Origin: UBA11591 sp040220895
GTDB lineage: Bacteria; Bacteroidota; Bacteroidia; Flavobacteriales_E; Vicingaceae
Direction of reading: 5' to 3'
Assembly (NCBI GenBank): GCA_040220895.1
Contig: JAVJVY010000013.1
Location: 124,001-188,000, forward strand
DNA: 64,000 nucleotides
In this document: positions 41,628 to 50,822 of the stretch, piece by piece
How positions within the stretch are numbered: position 1 is the first letter of the stretch
How the letters are laid out: each line of letters starts with the position of its first letter
The notes under the pieces: model-generated
What the model saw: the letters and a program-made list of their open reading frames with translations, nothing else
Database searches by the model: none
Told to the model about the DNA's origin: nothing
Made by a program: the position numbers and the translations under genes

Positions 41628-43889
41628 ATGTATAAATGCGCTGTATTCATCTTTTTAACGGTGCTTGTAAGTTCGTTTTCCATTGCTCAAGACCTGGATA
41701 TCATCCCGGTAATGAGTGAAGAGGGCCATAATGCCAGAATGGTTCAATTCAGGCAATTCATGAATGACCTGCAAAGGGCAAAAAAAGAAAATAAGGATGC
41801 TGCTATGATCAAGGCTTATTCTAACCTCTCAAGATTCTATGCCCTGAGTGATGTAAATGAGAAAGCCAAGTACTACAAATTGGCCCAGTTGCAATTGCTA
41901 ATGCAGCAAGAGCCACGAGACTCAGCAGCCATATGTGCAGCCGAGATTGACTATCAAGGCATTTATTATACCAATGGAGATTCAATAGATAAGTCCAAGA
42001 TCTACGCCATACTCGACTATTCCATTCGTAATGGAAAAGACAGTATTCGCCTCGCCTTGCATCAATTATACCGATCCTACCTGATGCAGAATGATATGTT
42101 AAAGGAATTCAGTGATTTTTACGTTGAAGATTATCCGCTAGAGCTCAAATACTATCAGAAAAACGATACCATCAATTACCTGAGAATGAAAACCGTGATC
42201 TTGGAAATGCATGGTGAGCTGGATTCATCGCAGGCCTTTCTGGATTTGACGGAAGAGATGATAAAAGATCAATCAAACAAATACCTGGTTTGCAAATTTT
42301 ATACGCGTTATGGACAGTTTCTGGAAAGACATGACGATTTTCAGACTGCCATCAAAAAGTACCAAACTTCGTTTCAAATTGCCCAGGAACTGGAGTATAT
42401 GCCATTTATGCTCGAAGCATCCATGCGTCTAGAAACATTGCATGAAAAAAACGGAGAACTAAACCAGGCATTGAAGTATGCCAAGCTCAATTTGCAGTTA
42501 AAAGACAAATTGAACAGCCAGGCCAATAGGGATGATCTATTGAGATTGGAAATCAAAAAAGAGAATGAGTTACAAAACCTGGAACTTCAGAAAAAAGACG
42601 CCGAAAGCCTGGCGGAACTAAGAAAAGAAGAAACCGGTAAATGGGTACTGGTAATTACCGGAATTGCGCTTATAATCTTGGCCCTGGGATTGTGGAGTCG
42701 GGTGAGATTTATTGGAAGGGCCAATGTGGCGATGGAACAGGCCAAGGATCGTGCTGAAAAGAGTGAGCGCTTTAAACAACAATTTCTTGCTAATATGAGC
42801 CACGAGATCAGAACACCAATGAATGCCATCCAGGGCATGTCCGGTTTGATGTTAGCAACTGAATTGGACCCAAAACAGCGCAATTATATGGGAGCTATTA
42901 AAACTTCTTCCGAAAATTTGCTGGCCATCATTAACGATGTATTGGACCTGAGTAAACTTGAAGCAGGGAAAATGGAGTTGGAGAAAATAAATTTCCCTGT
43001 GCGCGAACAGGTTAAGTTGGTGTACGACACGCTATACTATAAATCAGAAGAAAAAGGATTACTCTTTGAAACTGAGGTCGCCGATGAGGTTCCCAACGAA
43101 GTGCTGGGCGATCCCACCCGACTGAGTCAAATCCTGATCAATTTGTGCGGCAATGCCATAAAATTCACCGATAAAGGAAAAGTCCAGCTATTGGTTGAAG
43201 TTGATAAGGAGCAACACTCTGCCTTGAAATTTACCGTGTCGGATACCGGCATAGGAATTCATGCAGAACAACTGGAAAAAGTATTCACCTCCTTCGAGCA
43301 GGCTGACTCCAGTATGTCGCGAAAATTCGGGGGAACGGGGCTTGGATTATCCATTTCTAAAACACTTATCGAATTACAGGGGGGGACTATTCAAGTTAAA
43401 AGCACGCCTGGCCGTGGATCAGACTTTATTTTTACCATTCCCTATGATAAAAGCATTGCATCAGTAAAAAAGAATGAAGCGGATGAAGTATCTGTTAATC
43501 GTGAATCTTTGAAAGGAATTCGGATTTTGGTAGCCGAAGACAATGAATTCAACCAGATCGTTGTAAAAGATACCCTTGAAAAATTAATAGAAAGGGTAAA
43601 CATCGATATCGCTGAAAACGGTAAGATTGCCTTGGAGCGTGTTATTGAGAATGACTATGACGTTATATTGATGGATGTGAGTATGCCCGTCATGGATGGA
43701 CATGAGGCCACTGAAGCCATTAGAAACCTCGATGAGCGTAAGCGGGAAATCCCCATTATAGCCCTTACCGCAAGTGTGCTTGAAAGCGAGATCCAGAAAT
43801 GCCTGGATTCCGGAATGAATGCCTTTGTTCCAAAACCTTTTAAATCCGATAAGTTGATTGAAGCCATCGCCAAGGTTTATCACACTTGA
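41628..43889 (+). CDS. Hybrid sensor histidine kinase with N-terminal repeat domain
   Basis: A 753-residue protein from the ATG at 41628, which gives a clean signal peptide (MYKCAVFIFLTVLVSSFSIAQ). An upstream ATG at 41580 adds non-signal residues. Residues about 50-320 are helical repeats (TPR-like) outside the membrane, then one transmembrane helix (about 340-362). HisKA has the phospho-acceptor H392 in LANMSHEIRTPMNAI. HATPase_c shows LINLCGNAIKFTDKG, DTGIGI and GGTGLGLSISK. The C-terminal receiver has AEDNEFN, DVILMDVSMPVMDG with phospho-acceptor D683, and conserved Thr/Lys (LTAS, PKPF). The target response is unknown and no separate regulator is adjacent. Confidence 0.93.
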   Translation: MYKCAVFIFLTVLVSSFSIAQDLDIIPVMSEEGHNARMVQFRQFMNDLQRAKKENKDAAMIKAYSNLSRFYALSDVNEKAKYYKLAQLQLLMQQEPRDSAAICAAEIDYQGIYYTNGDSIDKSKIYAILDYSIRNGKDSIRLALHQLYRSYLMQNDMLKEFSDFYVEDYPLELKYYQKNDTINYLRMKTVILEMHGELDSSQAFLDLTEEMIKDQSNKYLVCKFYTRYGQFLERHDDFQTAIKKYQTSFQIAQELEYMPFMLEASMRLETLHEKNGELNQALKYAKLNLQLKDKLNSQANRDDLLRLEIKKENELQNLELQKKDAESLAELRKEETGKWVLVITGIALIILALGLWSRVRFIGRANVAMEQAKDRAEKSERFKQQFLANMSHEIRTPMNAIQGMSGLMLATELDPKQRNYMGAIKTSSENLLAIINDVLDLSKLEAGKMELEKINFPVREQVKLVYDTLYYKSEEKGLLFETEVADEVPNEVLGDPTRLSQILINLCGNAIKFTDKGKVQLLVEVDKEQHSALKFTVSDTGIGIHAEQLEKVFTSFEQADSSMSRKFGGTGLGLSISKTLIELQGGTIQVKSTPGRGSDFIFTIPYDKSIASVKKNEADEVSVNRESLKGIRILVAEDNEFNQIVVKDTLEKLIERVNIDIAENGKIALERVIENDYDVILMDVSMPVMDGHEATEAIRNLDERKREIPIIALTASVLESEIQKCLDSGMNAFVPKPFKSDKLIEAIAKVYHT

Positions 43890-43935
43890 GAATAACAGCG
43901 GATCTATTTTACGATCAACAGGTATTGCAATCGTC

Positions 43936-44976
43936 ATGAAGCTTCACTTTCTTTTTCTGGTTTTCGTTGGCAGTCAGGCATTTTCTCAGGAAGTTGTAAA
44001 AAATCGATATTTCGAGAATTATCCTGCCATGCTCACCACCAGGCTTTACGAGGTGACAAAGTTCAATTCTTTTCAAATCCTGACATCAGACGAAAGTGAA
44101 GTCATCACTTACCGGCCCAATACAAACGTGAACATGGGTTTTGGCTTTACTTATCGAGGATTGTCTTTGAACCTAGGCTTCAAGATCCCGGCCTTCAATG
44201 ATGACTCAGAGGAATTCGGGAAGACGGAACACTTCAATGCCGATGCCGGACTTTATCTTAAAACAGTAGCTGGATTGGCTTTTTTTCAGTTTTACAACGG
44301 GTATTACATTTCTGACCTCAACACAGTGCGGCCCGACAATGGCCGGGGCAATGGTCTATTGATCAGGCCGGATGTAAAGTTCTTTTCGGTTGGGGTGAGC
44401 GGTGAATACATAGTGAACTATAATAAGTTCTCCTATCGAGCTGCCTTTACACAGGATGCTTGGCAGAAAAAATCGGCGGGGTCGTTCCTTATTGGTGGAT
44501 ATGCCACCTACAGCGGTAGTTCAGGAGATTCCAACCTCATTCCAACTTCTGAATCGGCCCGGTTCGACAGTCTGAATTTAAGAGAAGTAGTGTCTTTTGA
44601 TGTTGGCCCCATGGTTGGTTACGTTTATACCCTTGTGATCAATCAACACTGGTTTTCGACCGCATCTCTCAGTTTGGGTCGAGGCTTGAACTTTTTAGAG
44701 GTATACGATGGTGTAGCTTTATCCAGAGAGCTTAACGTCAACTTTCGAGTGAATTTCCGATTCGCTCTTGGTTATAATGGCCCGAGAAATTACTTCGGAC
44801 TGTCTTATTATAATGAGGGCAATCAATTTCAACCCTCCGATTTATTGGGAAAGTTTAATACAGGCCAGTTCAGAATCAACTTGGTTCACCGGTTCAATGT
44901 GAATAGCTTGGGCTTCATAGATAAATTCATGGACAAATTTCATTGGTTCTTTTTAGATAGATTAGATCTAGAGTGA
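43936..44976 (+). CDS. DUF4421-family outer-membrane barrel-like protein
   Basis: A 346-residue exported protein from the ATG at 43936 (MKLHFLFLVFVGSQAFSQ signal). The mature part (YFENYPAMLTTRLYEVTKFN, YRPNTNVNMGFGFTYRGLSL, GLLIRPDVKFFSVGVSGEY, FSYRAAFTQDAWQKKSAGSF) matches what I recall of DUF4421. It is beta-rich with strand-like alternation, likely in the outer membrane. It begins 46 bases after the kinase gene, so it may be expressed with it. Function unknown. Confidence 0.78.
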   Translation: MKLHFLFLVFVGSQAFSQEVVKNRYFENYPAMLTTRLYEVTKFNSFQILTSDESEVITYRPNTNVNMGFGFTYRGLSLNLGFKIPAFNDDSEEFGKTEHFNADAGLYLKTVAGLAFFQFYNGYYISDLNTVRPDNGRGNGLLIRPDVKFFSVGVSGEYIVNYNKFSYRAAFTQDAWQKKSAGSFLIGGYATYSGSSGDSNLIPTSESARFDSLNLREVVSFDVGPMVGYVYTLVINQHWFSTASLSLGRGLNFLEVYDGVALSRELNVNFRVNFRFALGYNGPRNYFGLSYYNEGNQFQPSDLLGKFNTGQFRINLVHRFNVNSLGFIDKFMDKFHWFFLDRLDLE

Positions 44977-45022
44977 AGCGGCATCCATTTGGTCGTAATA
45001 CAATGGCCAAAAGAAGGCAATG

Positions 45023-45068
45023 AAAAAGTCCCCTCAATTGCCGTTTCGGGCTCTTGAGAGGACTCTTT
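45023..45068. terminator. Bidirectional terminator between DUF4421 and T9SS genes
   Basis: Stem arms GTCCCCTCAA (45028-45037) and TTGAGAGGAC (45054-45063), one mismatch, 16-base loop. TTTTT faces the minus strand (45027-45023) and TCTTT follows on the plus strand. It serves the two convergent genes. Confidence 0.6.
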
Positions 45069-45096
45069 ACGATGATGGACTTAAATTGTCTGTTAG

Positions 45097-47169
45097 TTAA
45101 TGTTTGATGTACTTTTCTTCACCTATACTGCCGTCAGTGTAAAGAATTCGCACCATGTATATGCCCGGTAGTTGCTCAGATAGGTCAAGTTTCACGTTAT
45201 TAAGGCTGTGAACCTGATCCATACTTAGTACCTGGTTTCCACTGCTGTTATAAACAACCAAGCTGGCATTTTCAAGCGATTTGGATGATTCTACTGTAAA
45301 TCCTCCATTTCCGGGATTTGGAAATATGTCAAGGTCTACCTTTGAGTCATCCGTCATTTGAACTTCACGCCATGTTTTACCACCGTCAATGCTAAAGGTT
45401 CCACCAGGTTTCTGGTAACTGGAATTGCCTTGAAATCCCGGAGGTGCAGACGGTGTTATGAGAACAGGCATGTAAGTCAATGGAGCCTCATAATCTTCGT
45501 AGCACAGTCCACTTAAGATGCGAACAAAGCGGTAACAATGGCCACCGTAAAATTCACCTTCAGGATTTCCTCCGTTGTATCCTGGGAAAGAAGTGGTAAA
45601 TGGGTCCCAGTTACTCATGTTGCCTGTGCTGCTGATCGTGACAGAAGGATTGGCACAATCGTATTCTTCGATTCTCCATTCCACAGTAACACCGGCAGGT
45701 GGCTGATTGAAGGCTTGCATTTTGACCAAGTAGGTGTTGTTTGATGTATAAACAGCGCCTCCAACCGGGGCAAAACCAAAGCCATACTGGCTGGATGTGA
45801 AGGTATTGGCCTCCTTTAATGAAAAATCGTCAAAGGCTAAATCATTGCCATCCCCTGGGCCATTGTGACTCATGGCGATCTTTATGGTCATCGTACTGGA
45901 ATTGGCAATAAAGGAATAGGACTTTCTGCGCCAGCCGCAAGCACCGGTGGTTGATGCGGAGGTGTTTGCTAACAATTGATTCCCATTGCCATCAATGGCA
46001 TCGATGGCACCGTCTTCAAAGGTTTCAAAGCTGCACTGAGCAAGGTTTAGGTAACTAAAGCAGAAGGAATACTTCTGACCAATAGTTACAGGAATGTTCA
46101 CAAACTGGAATGGCGTAGTCATACTGGAAGTACTGCTGGCACTGGACGTTTGGCCGTTCACTACAATAAAGTTTCCGTAGTTACACGTGGGGTCTATATT
46201 GGCATCCCATGTTTGGCTAATGCCCTGTGCACCAGTGATATCTGTGATAACATATTGCCCGGGCAGCACCGAATGTAGGCCGTTGTTATTGACCTCATTA
46301 TAAGTGTCGTCGGCAAGCAATGTTGGATTTCCCGCATTGAAATCGCCGTTTGGAATAAGCTCTGTACCATCGCAACAAGTTTCCCCAACAGGATTTGAAC
46401 CGGCAGAAAAAGGAGAAAAGTCATCAAAGGCCAGACCCGCGCCCATAGATGAAACTATGCGGAATTCAAGCCAATCAAAGGCAAGGCCTCCGGTGGTCTG
46501 CTGGTCGATTTTCCATGCCGTGGTAGAGCGGTCACCATTGCTGGTTCCGGTATAGGTTTCCTTTCCAAGGAATGTGTTGGGATAGGCATAGGCGCGAACT
46601 TCGATGGTTTCATATATCGAACCATTAAAGTCCAGGTCCAACATTGATCCAGATGCCTGCTGATTGGGATTTTCATAAAGCACGTAGAAGGATCTTGGTC
46701 TGCCTGCTGTTGAAGGAGCAAGTTTTGAAGTGAGAAAGAAACATCCGTGATCATTCAACGGAGTGTTGGTAATGTGATCGGGGGAACCAGGGGTGGACGC
46801 AGGTACCACGCATCCCGGAGTTGAAGGAGTATAGTCGACAGATAATGGACTGTTTACAAAGCCGCGAATGCCGTTGGCCGGCATTAATACCGTGCCACCA
46901 ACCCTGATTATTCTGGGTTCGTCATTGTAGTTGTGCACCGGGTTCCATTGGGGTGTGAAAGGAGGTGTTGCTCCGATCAGATCGGTGTGGAAGGTAACGC
47001 CGTGAGTTGCAAAGTACATGGCATTGTCCACAACATCTGCGTGCAGTTGATTATTGGTTGAGGTCGCCTTTTGACCTACGACATTGCCGTGCTCGAAATT
47101 TATGTCATTCTGGGCAAGCAAGGTCCCTGTGAACATCAAGGTCAATACACTTAAAACTAATTTATTCAT
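45097..47169 (-). CDS. Large T9SS-secreted surface protein
   Basis: A 690-residue exported protein: signal peptide MNKLVLSVLTLMFTGTLLAQ, then two or three beta-sandwich regions that look like carbohydrate- or lectin-like modules (SMLDLDFNGSIYETIEVRAYAYP; YSFIANSSTMTIKIAMSHNGPG). DLAFDDFSLKEA and GLAFDDFSPFSAGSNPVGETCC are repeat-like cores of such modules. The C-terminal type A T9SS sorting domain is VDLDIFPNPGNGGFTVESSK ... EEKYIKH. Cysteine pairs (for example CCDGTEL) suggest disulfides. No catalytic residues are recognised. Likely adhesion or polysaccharide binding. Confidence 0.83.
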   Translation of the reverse strand: MNKLVLSVLTLMFTGTLLAQNDINFEHGNVVGQKATSTNNQLHADVVDNAMYFATHGVTFHTDLIGATPPFTPQWNPVHNYNDEPRIIRVGGTVLMPANGIRGFVNSPLSVDYTPSTPGCVVPASTPGSPDHITNTPLNDHGCFFLTSKLAPSTAGRPRSFYVLYENPNQQASGSMLDLDFNGSIYETIEVRAYAYPNTFLGKETYTGTSNGDRSTTAWKIDQQTTGGLAFDWLEFRIVSSMGAGLAFDDFSPFSAGSNPVGETCCDGTELIPNGDFNAGNPTLLADDTYNEVNNNGLHSVLPGQYVITDITGAQGISQTWDANIDPTCNYGNFIVVNGQTSSASSTSSMTTPFQFVNIPVTIGQKYSFCFSYLNLAQCSFETFEDGAIDAIDGNGNQLLANTSASTTGACGWRRKSYSFIANSSTMTIKIAMSHNGPGDGNDLAFDDFSLKEANTFTSSQYGFGFAPVGGAVYTSNNTYLVKMQAFNQPPAGVTVEWRIEEYDCANPSVTISSTGNMSNWDPFTTSFPGYNGGNPEGEFYGGHCYRFVRILSGLCYEDYEAPLTYMPVLITPSAPPGFQGNSSYQKPGGTFSIDGGKTWREVQMTDDSKVDLDIFPNPGNGGFTVESSKSLENASLVVYNSSGNQVLSMDQVHSLNNVKLDLSEQLPGIYMVRILYTDGSIGEEKYIKH

Positions 47170-47536
47170 GATTTCTGGTTTAGTTGTTTTAAGTAAAGCT
47201 AGGGCCAGATTGGCCCATTTACTAACTACTTTAGTCTATGGGTAGTTTGAATTAACCAATGGACCTAATGGCTTTGTGAATGGAAAAGAGAATATGATGT
47301 ATGAGGCCTGCCTGCCGGCAGTGTGAATGAGGTAAAAGGTTTGCAATTGGGGTTGGGGTAACTCAATAAGTATTCCTTTGGATAACGACATACGTGATAA
47401 GCTAAAATTGGGAGAAGCTTAAACGAAGTGCTAGATGGCATGGCAGTGCTAGATTCGCTAACGGTATAGAACAAAGATTTAGGTAAAGCCTGTAATTTGT
47501 TCAAAATAAATATATTTATGGCTTCGTTTTGTTAGA
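47170..47536. other. 367-base intergenic region between divergent T9SS and GNAT genes
   Basis: AT-rich spacer. A 6-bp dyad GGGCCA-GAT-TGGCCC lies at 47202-47216 upstream of the T9SS gene, and a TAGCTTTA -7-like element faces that gene. The last bases before the GNAT start read TCgtTTTG-N5-ATG. No RNA gene or open frame with coding character was found. Confidence 0.4.
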
Positions 47537-48004
47537 ATGAACCTCTTAGAAACAAGCATATTAAGCCCTGAATGTAAAGAACAGGTTTTCGAATTGTGGA
47601 ACAGGGAATACCCCGTGGAACTGCAGAACGAAAATTTAGAAGACATGCTGAGTTACATGGATGGCCTTGAAGATTTGCGCCATGGAATGCTTATGGATAA
47701 CAAAAGTAAAATTCAGGCTTGGTTTGCCACCTATAAAAACTTGGGAGAACAGCGTTTTATCATCATTATTGCCCGAGAAGCTCAAGGTCAGGGCCACGGT
47801 TCATTTATTTTGGATCACTTGAAAAAAGACCGCGAAGTCTTGCACGGCTGGGTCATTGACGAAGATCGTTACCAGCGCGAAGACGGCAGTCCCTATCGTT
47901 CGCCGCTGGATTTTTACCGAAAACACGGTTTCGAAGTACTCGATGAGCGCCTTGAAAGGGCTTTGATCAGTGGGGTTAAGGTGAAGTGGACCCGCCAGTT
48001 ATAG
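47537..48004 (+). CDS. GNAT-family N-acetyltransferase
   Basis: A 155-residue acetyltransferase-like protein. The acetyl-CoA pyrophosphate loop is REAQGQGHGSFILDHLKKD (the QxxGxG/A element), and FYRKHGFEVLDERLERALI is the motif B/tail helix pattern with Tyr-like proton donor position. The acceptor is not predictable. Forms a tight string with two downstream genes (gaps of 3 and 22 bases): SnoaL-like and AlkA-like. The start has a -7-like TCgtTTTG 5 bases upstream. Confidence 0.8.
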   Translation: MNLLETSILSPECKEQVFELWNREYPVELQNENLEDMLSYMDGLEDLRHGMLMDNKSKIQAWFATYKNLGEQRFIIIIAREAQGQGHGSFILDHLKKDREVLHGWVIDEDRYQREDGSPYRSPLDFYRKHGFEVLDERLERALISGVKVKWTRQL

Positions 48005-48007
48005 AAC

Positions 48008-48385
48008 ATGACTAAATCACAAGGGCAAAAAGCTTTAGATCTTGCCCGGGCGTACTTACATCACATCTACGATACCGGCGACTTTGTTCAGCTTCGTTTG
48101 ATTCTGGATAAGGATCTGCAATTTGAAGGGACCTATTTCAATTACACGTCTGCCGATGAATACCTCGAAGTATTTGAAGATGGGGACGAATCTTTAGTAG
48201 CCTTCGACTATGAGATACGCCATGAATACTGCGATGAAAATTCCGCTTGCATCATCTATGACCTGATCAAACCGAGTGGAAAGAACGCCATGGCTCAGGT
48301 TTTCCGTGCAAAAGGCGGAAAAATTGCAACGATCCTGTTGATATTTGACGGGCGAACCTTTGAGGAAGAAGTAGAAGACCTTTAA
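48008..48385 (+). CDS. SnoaL-like / NTF2-like small protein
   Basis: A 125-residue alpha+beta protein with the cone-shaped NTF2-like pattern: N-terminal helices (QKALDLARAYLHHIYDTGDF), VQLRLILDKDLQFEGTYFNYTSADEY, and the strands YEIRHEYCDENSACIIYDLI and AMAQVFRAKGGKIATILLIFD. No catalytic residues are obvious. It lies between GNAT and AlkA-like genes with 3- and 22-base gaps, so it is probably in the same unit. Confidence 0.75.
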   Translation: MTKSQGQKALDLARAYLHHIYDTGDFVQLRLILDKDLQFEGTYFNYTSADEYLEVFEDGDESLVAFDYEIRHEYCDENSACIIYDLIKPSGKNAMAQVFRAKGGKIATILLIFDGRTFEEEVEDL

Positions 48386-48407
48386 ATCACCTTCTTATCT
48401 TTGAAAG

Positions 48408-49031
48408 GTGGAGGAAGTTCTTGAAAAACTCGGTGAAGATGAATTATTGCGGCCTGTCCTGGACAAGGTTGAGTTGCGGCTACCGGTTGTAAATACCGAC
48501 ATCTACCTCAATCTCTTAAAGACCATTGTAGAACAACAACTAAGCACCAGGGCGGCCGAGGCCATCTGGTCTCGTTTTTTGGACCATTTCTCTCCTTATC
48601 CATATCCCGATACCGTGTTGGCTACCGGTAAAGAAGACCTTCGAGGATTGGGCCTTTCGTATCAAAAGGCGGGCTACATCAGAAATATTGCAGAATTTAC
48701 CATGCATCAGGACCTCAGTTTTGATTATGTAAATCGGCTAGACGATGCTCGCGCAGCCGAACACCTTGTTCAGATCAAAGGGGTAGGTAATTGGACGGCT
48801 CAAATGATATTGATGTTTTCATTGGGCAGAACAGACGTTTTTCCTATGGATGATTTGATTATTCGCAATGCCATGATCCAACTGTACAAGGTCGAATCAC
48901 AAAAAAAACAGCTTCAACTGGAACTCGAAGCCATCGCCGAGCATTGGCGTCCTTATCGGAGCTATGCCTGCTATGTTCTATGGGACTGGTACGAAGTACA
49001 CGTGCTGGGAAGAAGTCTTTACGGGGCTTGA
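48408..49031 (+). CDS. AlkA-like DNA-3-methyladenine glycosylase (HhH-GPD), GTG start
   Basis: A 207-residue base-excision glycosylase lacking the N-terminal domain of E. coli AlkA. The helix-hairpin-helix LVQIKGVGNWTAQMILMFSLG (about 120-140) is followed by RTDVFPMDDL with the catalytic Asp at 149. VEQQLSTRAAEAIWSRF is the typical first GPD helix. It starts with GTG at 48408, because an in-frame TGA lies just upstream. An exact -7 element TATCTTTG is at 48396-48403, four bases before the GTG, so a leaderless mRNA is likely. Role: repair of alkylated purines. Confidence 0.88.
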   Translation: MEEVLEKLGEDELLRPVLDKVELRLPVVNTDIYLNLLKTIVEQQLSTRAAEAIWSRFLDHFSPYPYPDTVLATGKEDLRGLGLSYQKAGYIRNIAEFTMHQDLSFDYVNRLDDARAAEHLVQIKGVGNWTAQMILMFSLGRTDVFPMDDLIIRNAMIQLYKVESQKKQLQLELEAIAEHWRPYRSYACYVLWDWYEVHVLGRSLYGA

Positions 49032-49043
49032 CTTAACGAATGT

Positions 49044-50666
49044 TTAGGCCAATGCGGGAGCGTGTCCACTCATAACGAAAGAATCTCGTTTTTCAAGGTA
49101 TTCATCAAAGTCCATCAGTTTGTCCACAAAGCCGTTTGACCCGATTTCGACAACTCGATTGGCAATGCTCTGTGAAAACGTGTGGTCATGAGAGGTAAAA
49201 AGTACCGTTCCGGGGTAATTTACCAGTGCTTCATTGAAAGCCTGAATGCTTTCCATGTCCAGATGATTGGTGGGTTCGTCCAGTATAAGCAGATTTCCAC
49301 CCGCCAACATCATTCTGGAGAGCATGCAGCGAACTTTTTCTCCCCCTGACAATACATTGGCCTCTTTAAACACTTCTTCACCGCTAAAAAGCATCTTCCC
49401 AAGGAAGCCTCGAATATAGACTTCGTCTTTCTCATTTGGGCTATATTCCCTGAGCCAGTCTATTAAATTATCGCTCGTGTCAAAGTAGGCTTCGTTTGCA
49501 TTTGGCAAGTACGCGGTTGTTATGGTCTGGCCGAATTGATATTCACCGTGGCTTGCCTTTTTTTCGTTCATCAAGATCTGAAACAGGGCTGTGATGGACT
49601 GGCTGTTTTCACTTAGAAATGCGATTTTATCGCCGCGTTTCACGTTGAGGTTTAGGTCTTTAAATAGAACGTTCCCATTTTCTTCGGCTCTAAGACTCTT
49701 AACGTGCAGGATCTGATCACCGGCGGGCCTGAGTTGATCAAAGATGATGGCCGGGTATCGGCGTGAAGAAGGCTTAATGTCTTCGAAGGTCAGTTTTTCT
49801 AGCAATTTTTTCCTGCTAGTGGCCTGTTTGGATTTAGAGGCATTGGCAGAGAACCTTGCCACAAAGTCTTCGAGTTCTTTCTTTTTGTCGGCGGCTTTTT
49901 TATTGATGGAGTTTTTCTGAGCCAAGGCCAGCTGAGAACTTTCGTACCAAAAGCTGTAATTGCCGGGAAAGATTTTGATCTCGGCAAAATCAATGTCGGC
50001 CACGTGGGTGCAAACCGTATCCAGAAAGTGCCTGTCGTGAGACACCACGATGACAGTGTTTTTAAATTCCAATAAAAAATTCTCTAACCAGTTGATGGTG
50101 ATGATGTCAAGGTCGTTTGTCGGTTCGTCAAGAATCAGGATGTCTGGATTGCCAAACAACGCTTGGGCCAGAAGTACACGCACTTTTTCACTACCATTAA
50201 GGTCCTTCATCAATTGTTGGTGTTTGCTCACCTCGATTCCCAGTCCCATGAGTAACTCACCCGCGTCAGATTCGGCGTTCCAGCCGTCCATTTCGGCAAA
50301 TGCCGCCTCGAGCTCTGAAGCCTTCATTCCATCTTCGTCCGAAAAATTTTCCTTGGCATAAATGGCGTCCTTTTCGGTCATGACCTTCCACATTTCAGTG
50401 TGGCCCATAAGGGTGGTGTTCAAGACAGTTTCGTTGTCGAATTCAAAGTGATTCTGTTGTAAAACAGCCATGCGTTTGCCTTTTTCTATCACCACCTGTC
50501 CTTTGTTTGGGGCTATTTCTCCCGAAAGGATCTTTAAGAAAGTAGACTTACCTGCACCGTTGGCTCCGATTACGCCGTAACAATTGCCTGGAGTGAACTT
50601 CAAGTTAACCTCGTCAAAAAGTACGCGTTTCCCGTACTGTAAGCTAATGTTGGATGTGCTGATCAT
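49044..50666 (-). CDS. ABC-F ATPase, YbiT-like, with degenerate second site
   Basis: A 540-residue soluble ABC-F protein acting at the ribosome by analogy to EttA/YbiT. Domain 1 has a sound Walker A (GANGAGKST), signature LNGSEKVRV (the usual LSGGE is changed) and Walker B DILILDEPTNDLD. The inter-domain linker is the charged helix KKAADKKKELEDFVARF ... KKLLEKLTFEDIKP. Domain 2 has a damaged Walker A (AFLSENSQSITALF, no Lys), yet an intact signature LSGGEKVRC and Walker B LLILDEPTNHLD. The start at 50666 is fixed by an exact -7 TACTTTTG at 50692-50685 on the minus strand, which lies downstream of other candidate starts. Confidence 0.88.
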   Translation of the reverse strand: MISTSNISLQYGKRVLFDEVNLKFTPGNCYGVIGANGAGKSTFLKILSGEIAPNKGQVVIEKGKRMAVLQQNHFEFDNETVLNTTLMGHTEMWKVMTEKDAIYAKENFSDEDGMKASELEAAFAEMDGWNAESDAGELLMGLGIEVSKHQQLMKDLNGSEKVRVLLAQALFGNPDILILDEPTNDLDIITINWLENFLLEFKNTVIVVSHDRHFLDTVCTHVADIDFAEIKIFPGNYSFWYESSQLALAQKNSINKKAADKKKELEDFVARFSANASKSKQATSRKKLLEKLTFEDIKPSSRRYPAIIFDQLRPAGDQILHVKSLRAEENGNVLFKDLNLNVKRGDKIAFLSENSQSITALFQILMNEKKASHGEYQFGQTITTAYLPNANEAYFDTSDNLIDWLREYSPNEKDEVYIRGFLGKMLFSGEEVFKEANVLSGGEKVRCMLSRMMLAGGNLLILDEPTNHLDMESIQAFNEALVNYPGTVLFTSHDHTFSQSIANRVVEIGSNGFVDKLMDFDEYLEKRDSFVMSGHAPALA

Positions 50667-50822
50667 GCTGTGCGTAAAAGGCGGCAAAAGTAGGCATTTA
50701 TAGTCAGTTTCCATTTCATTGATTCTTTACAACTGCGGCCCCCACTTCACGATTCTGGTTAAAATTGTCGTTTGTGAAAGAATTAAGTCCTTTGAGCACT
50801 ACCTTTGCCCAAATTCAACGCT

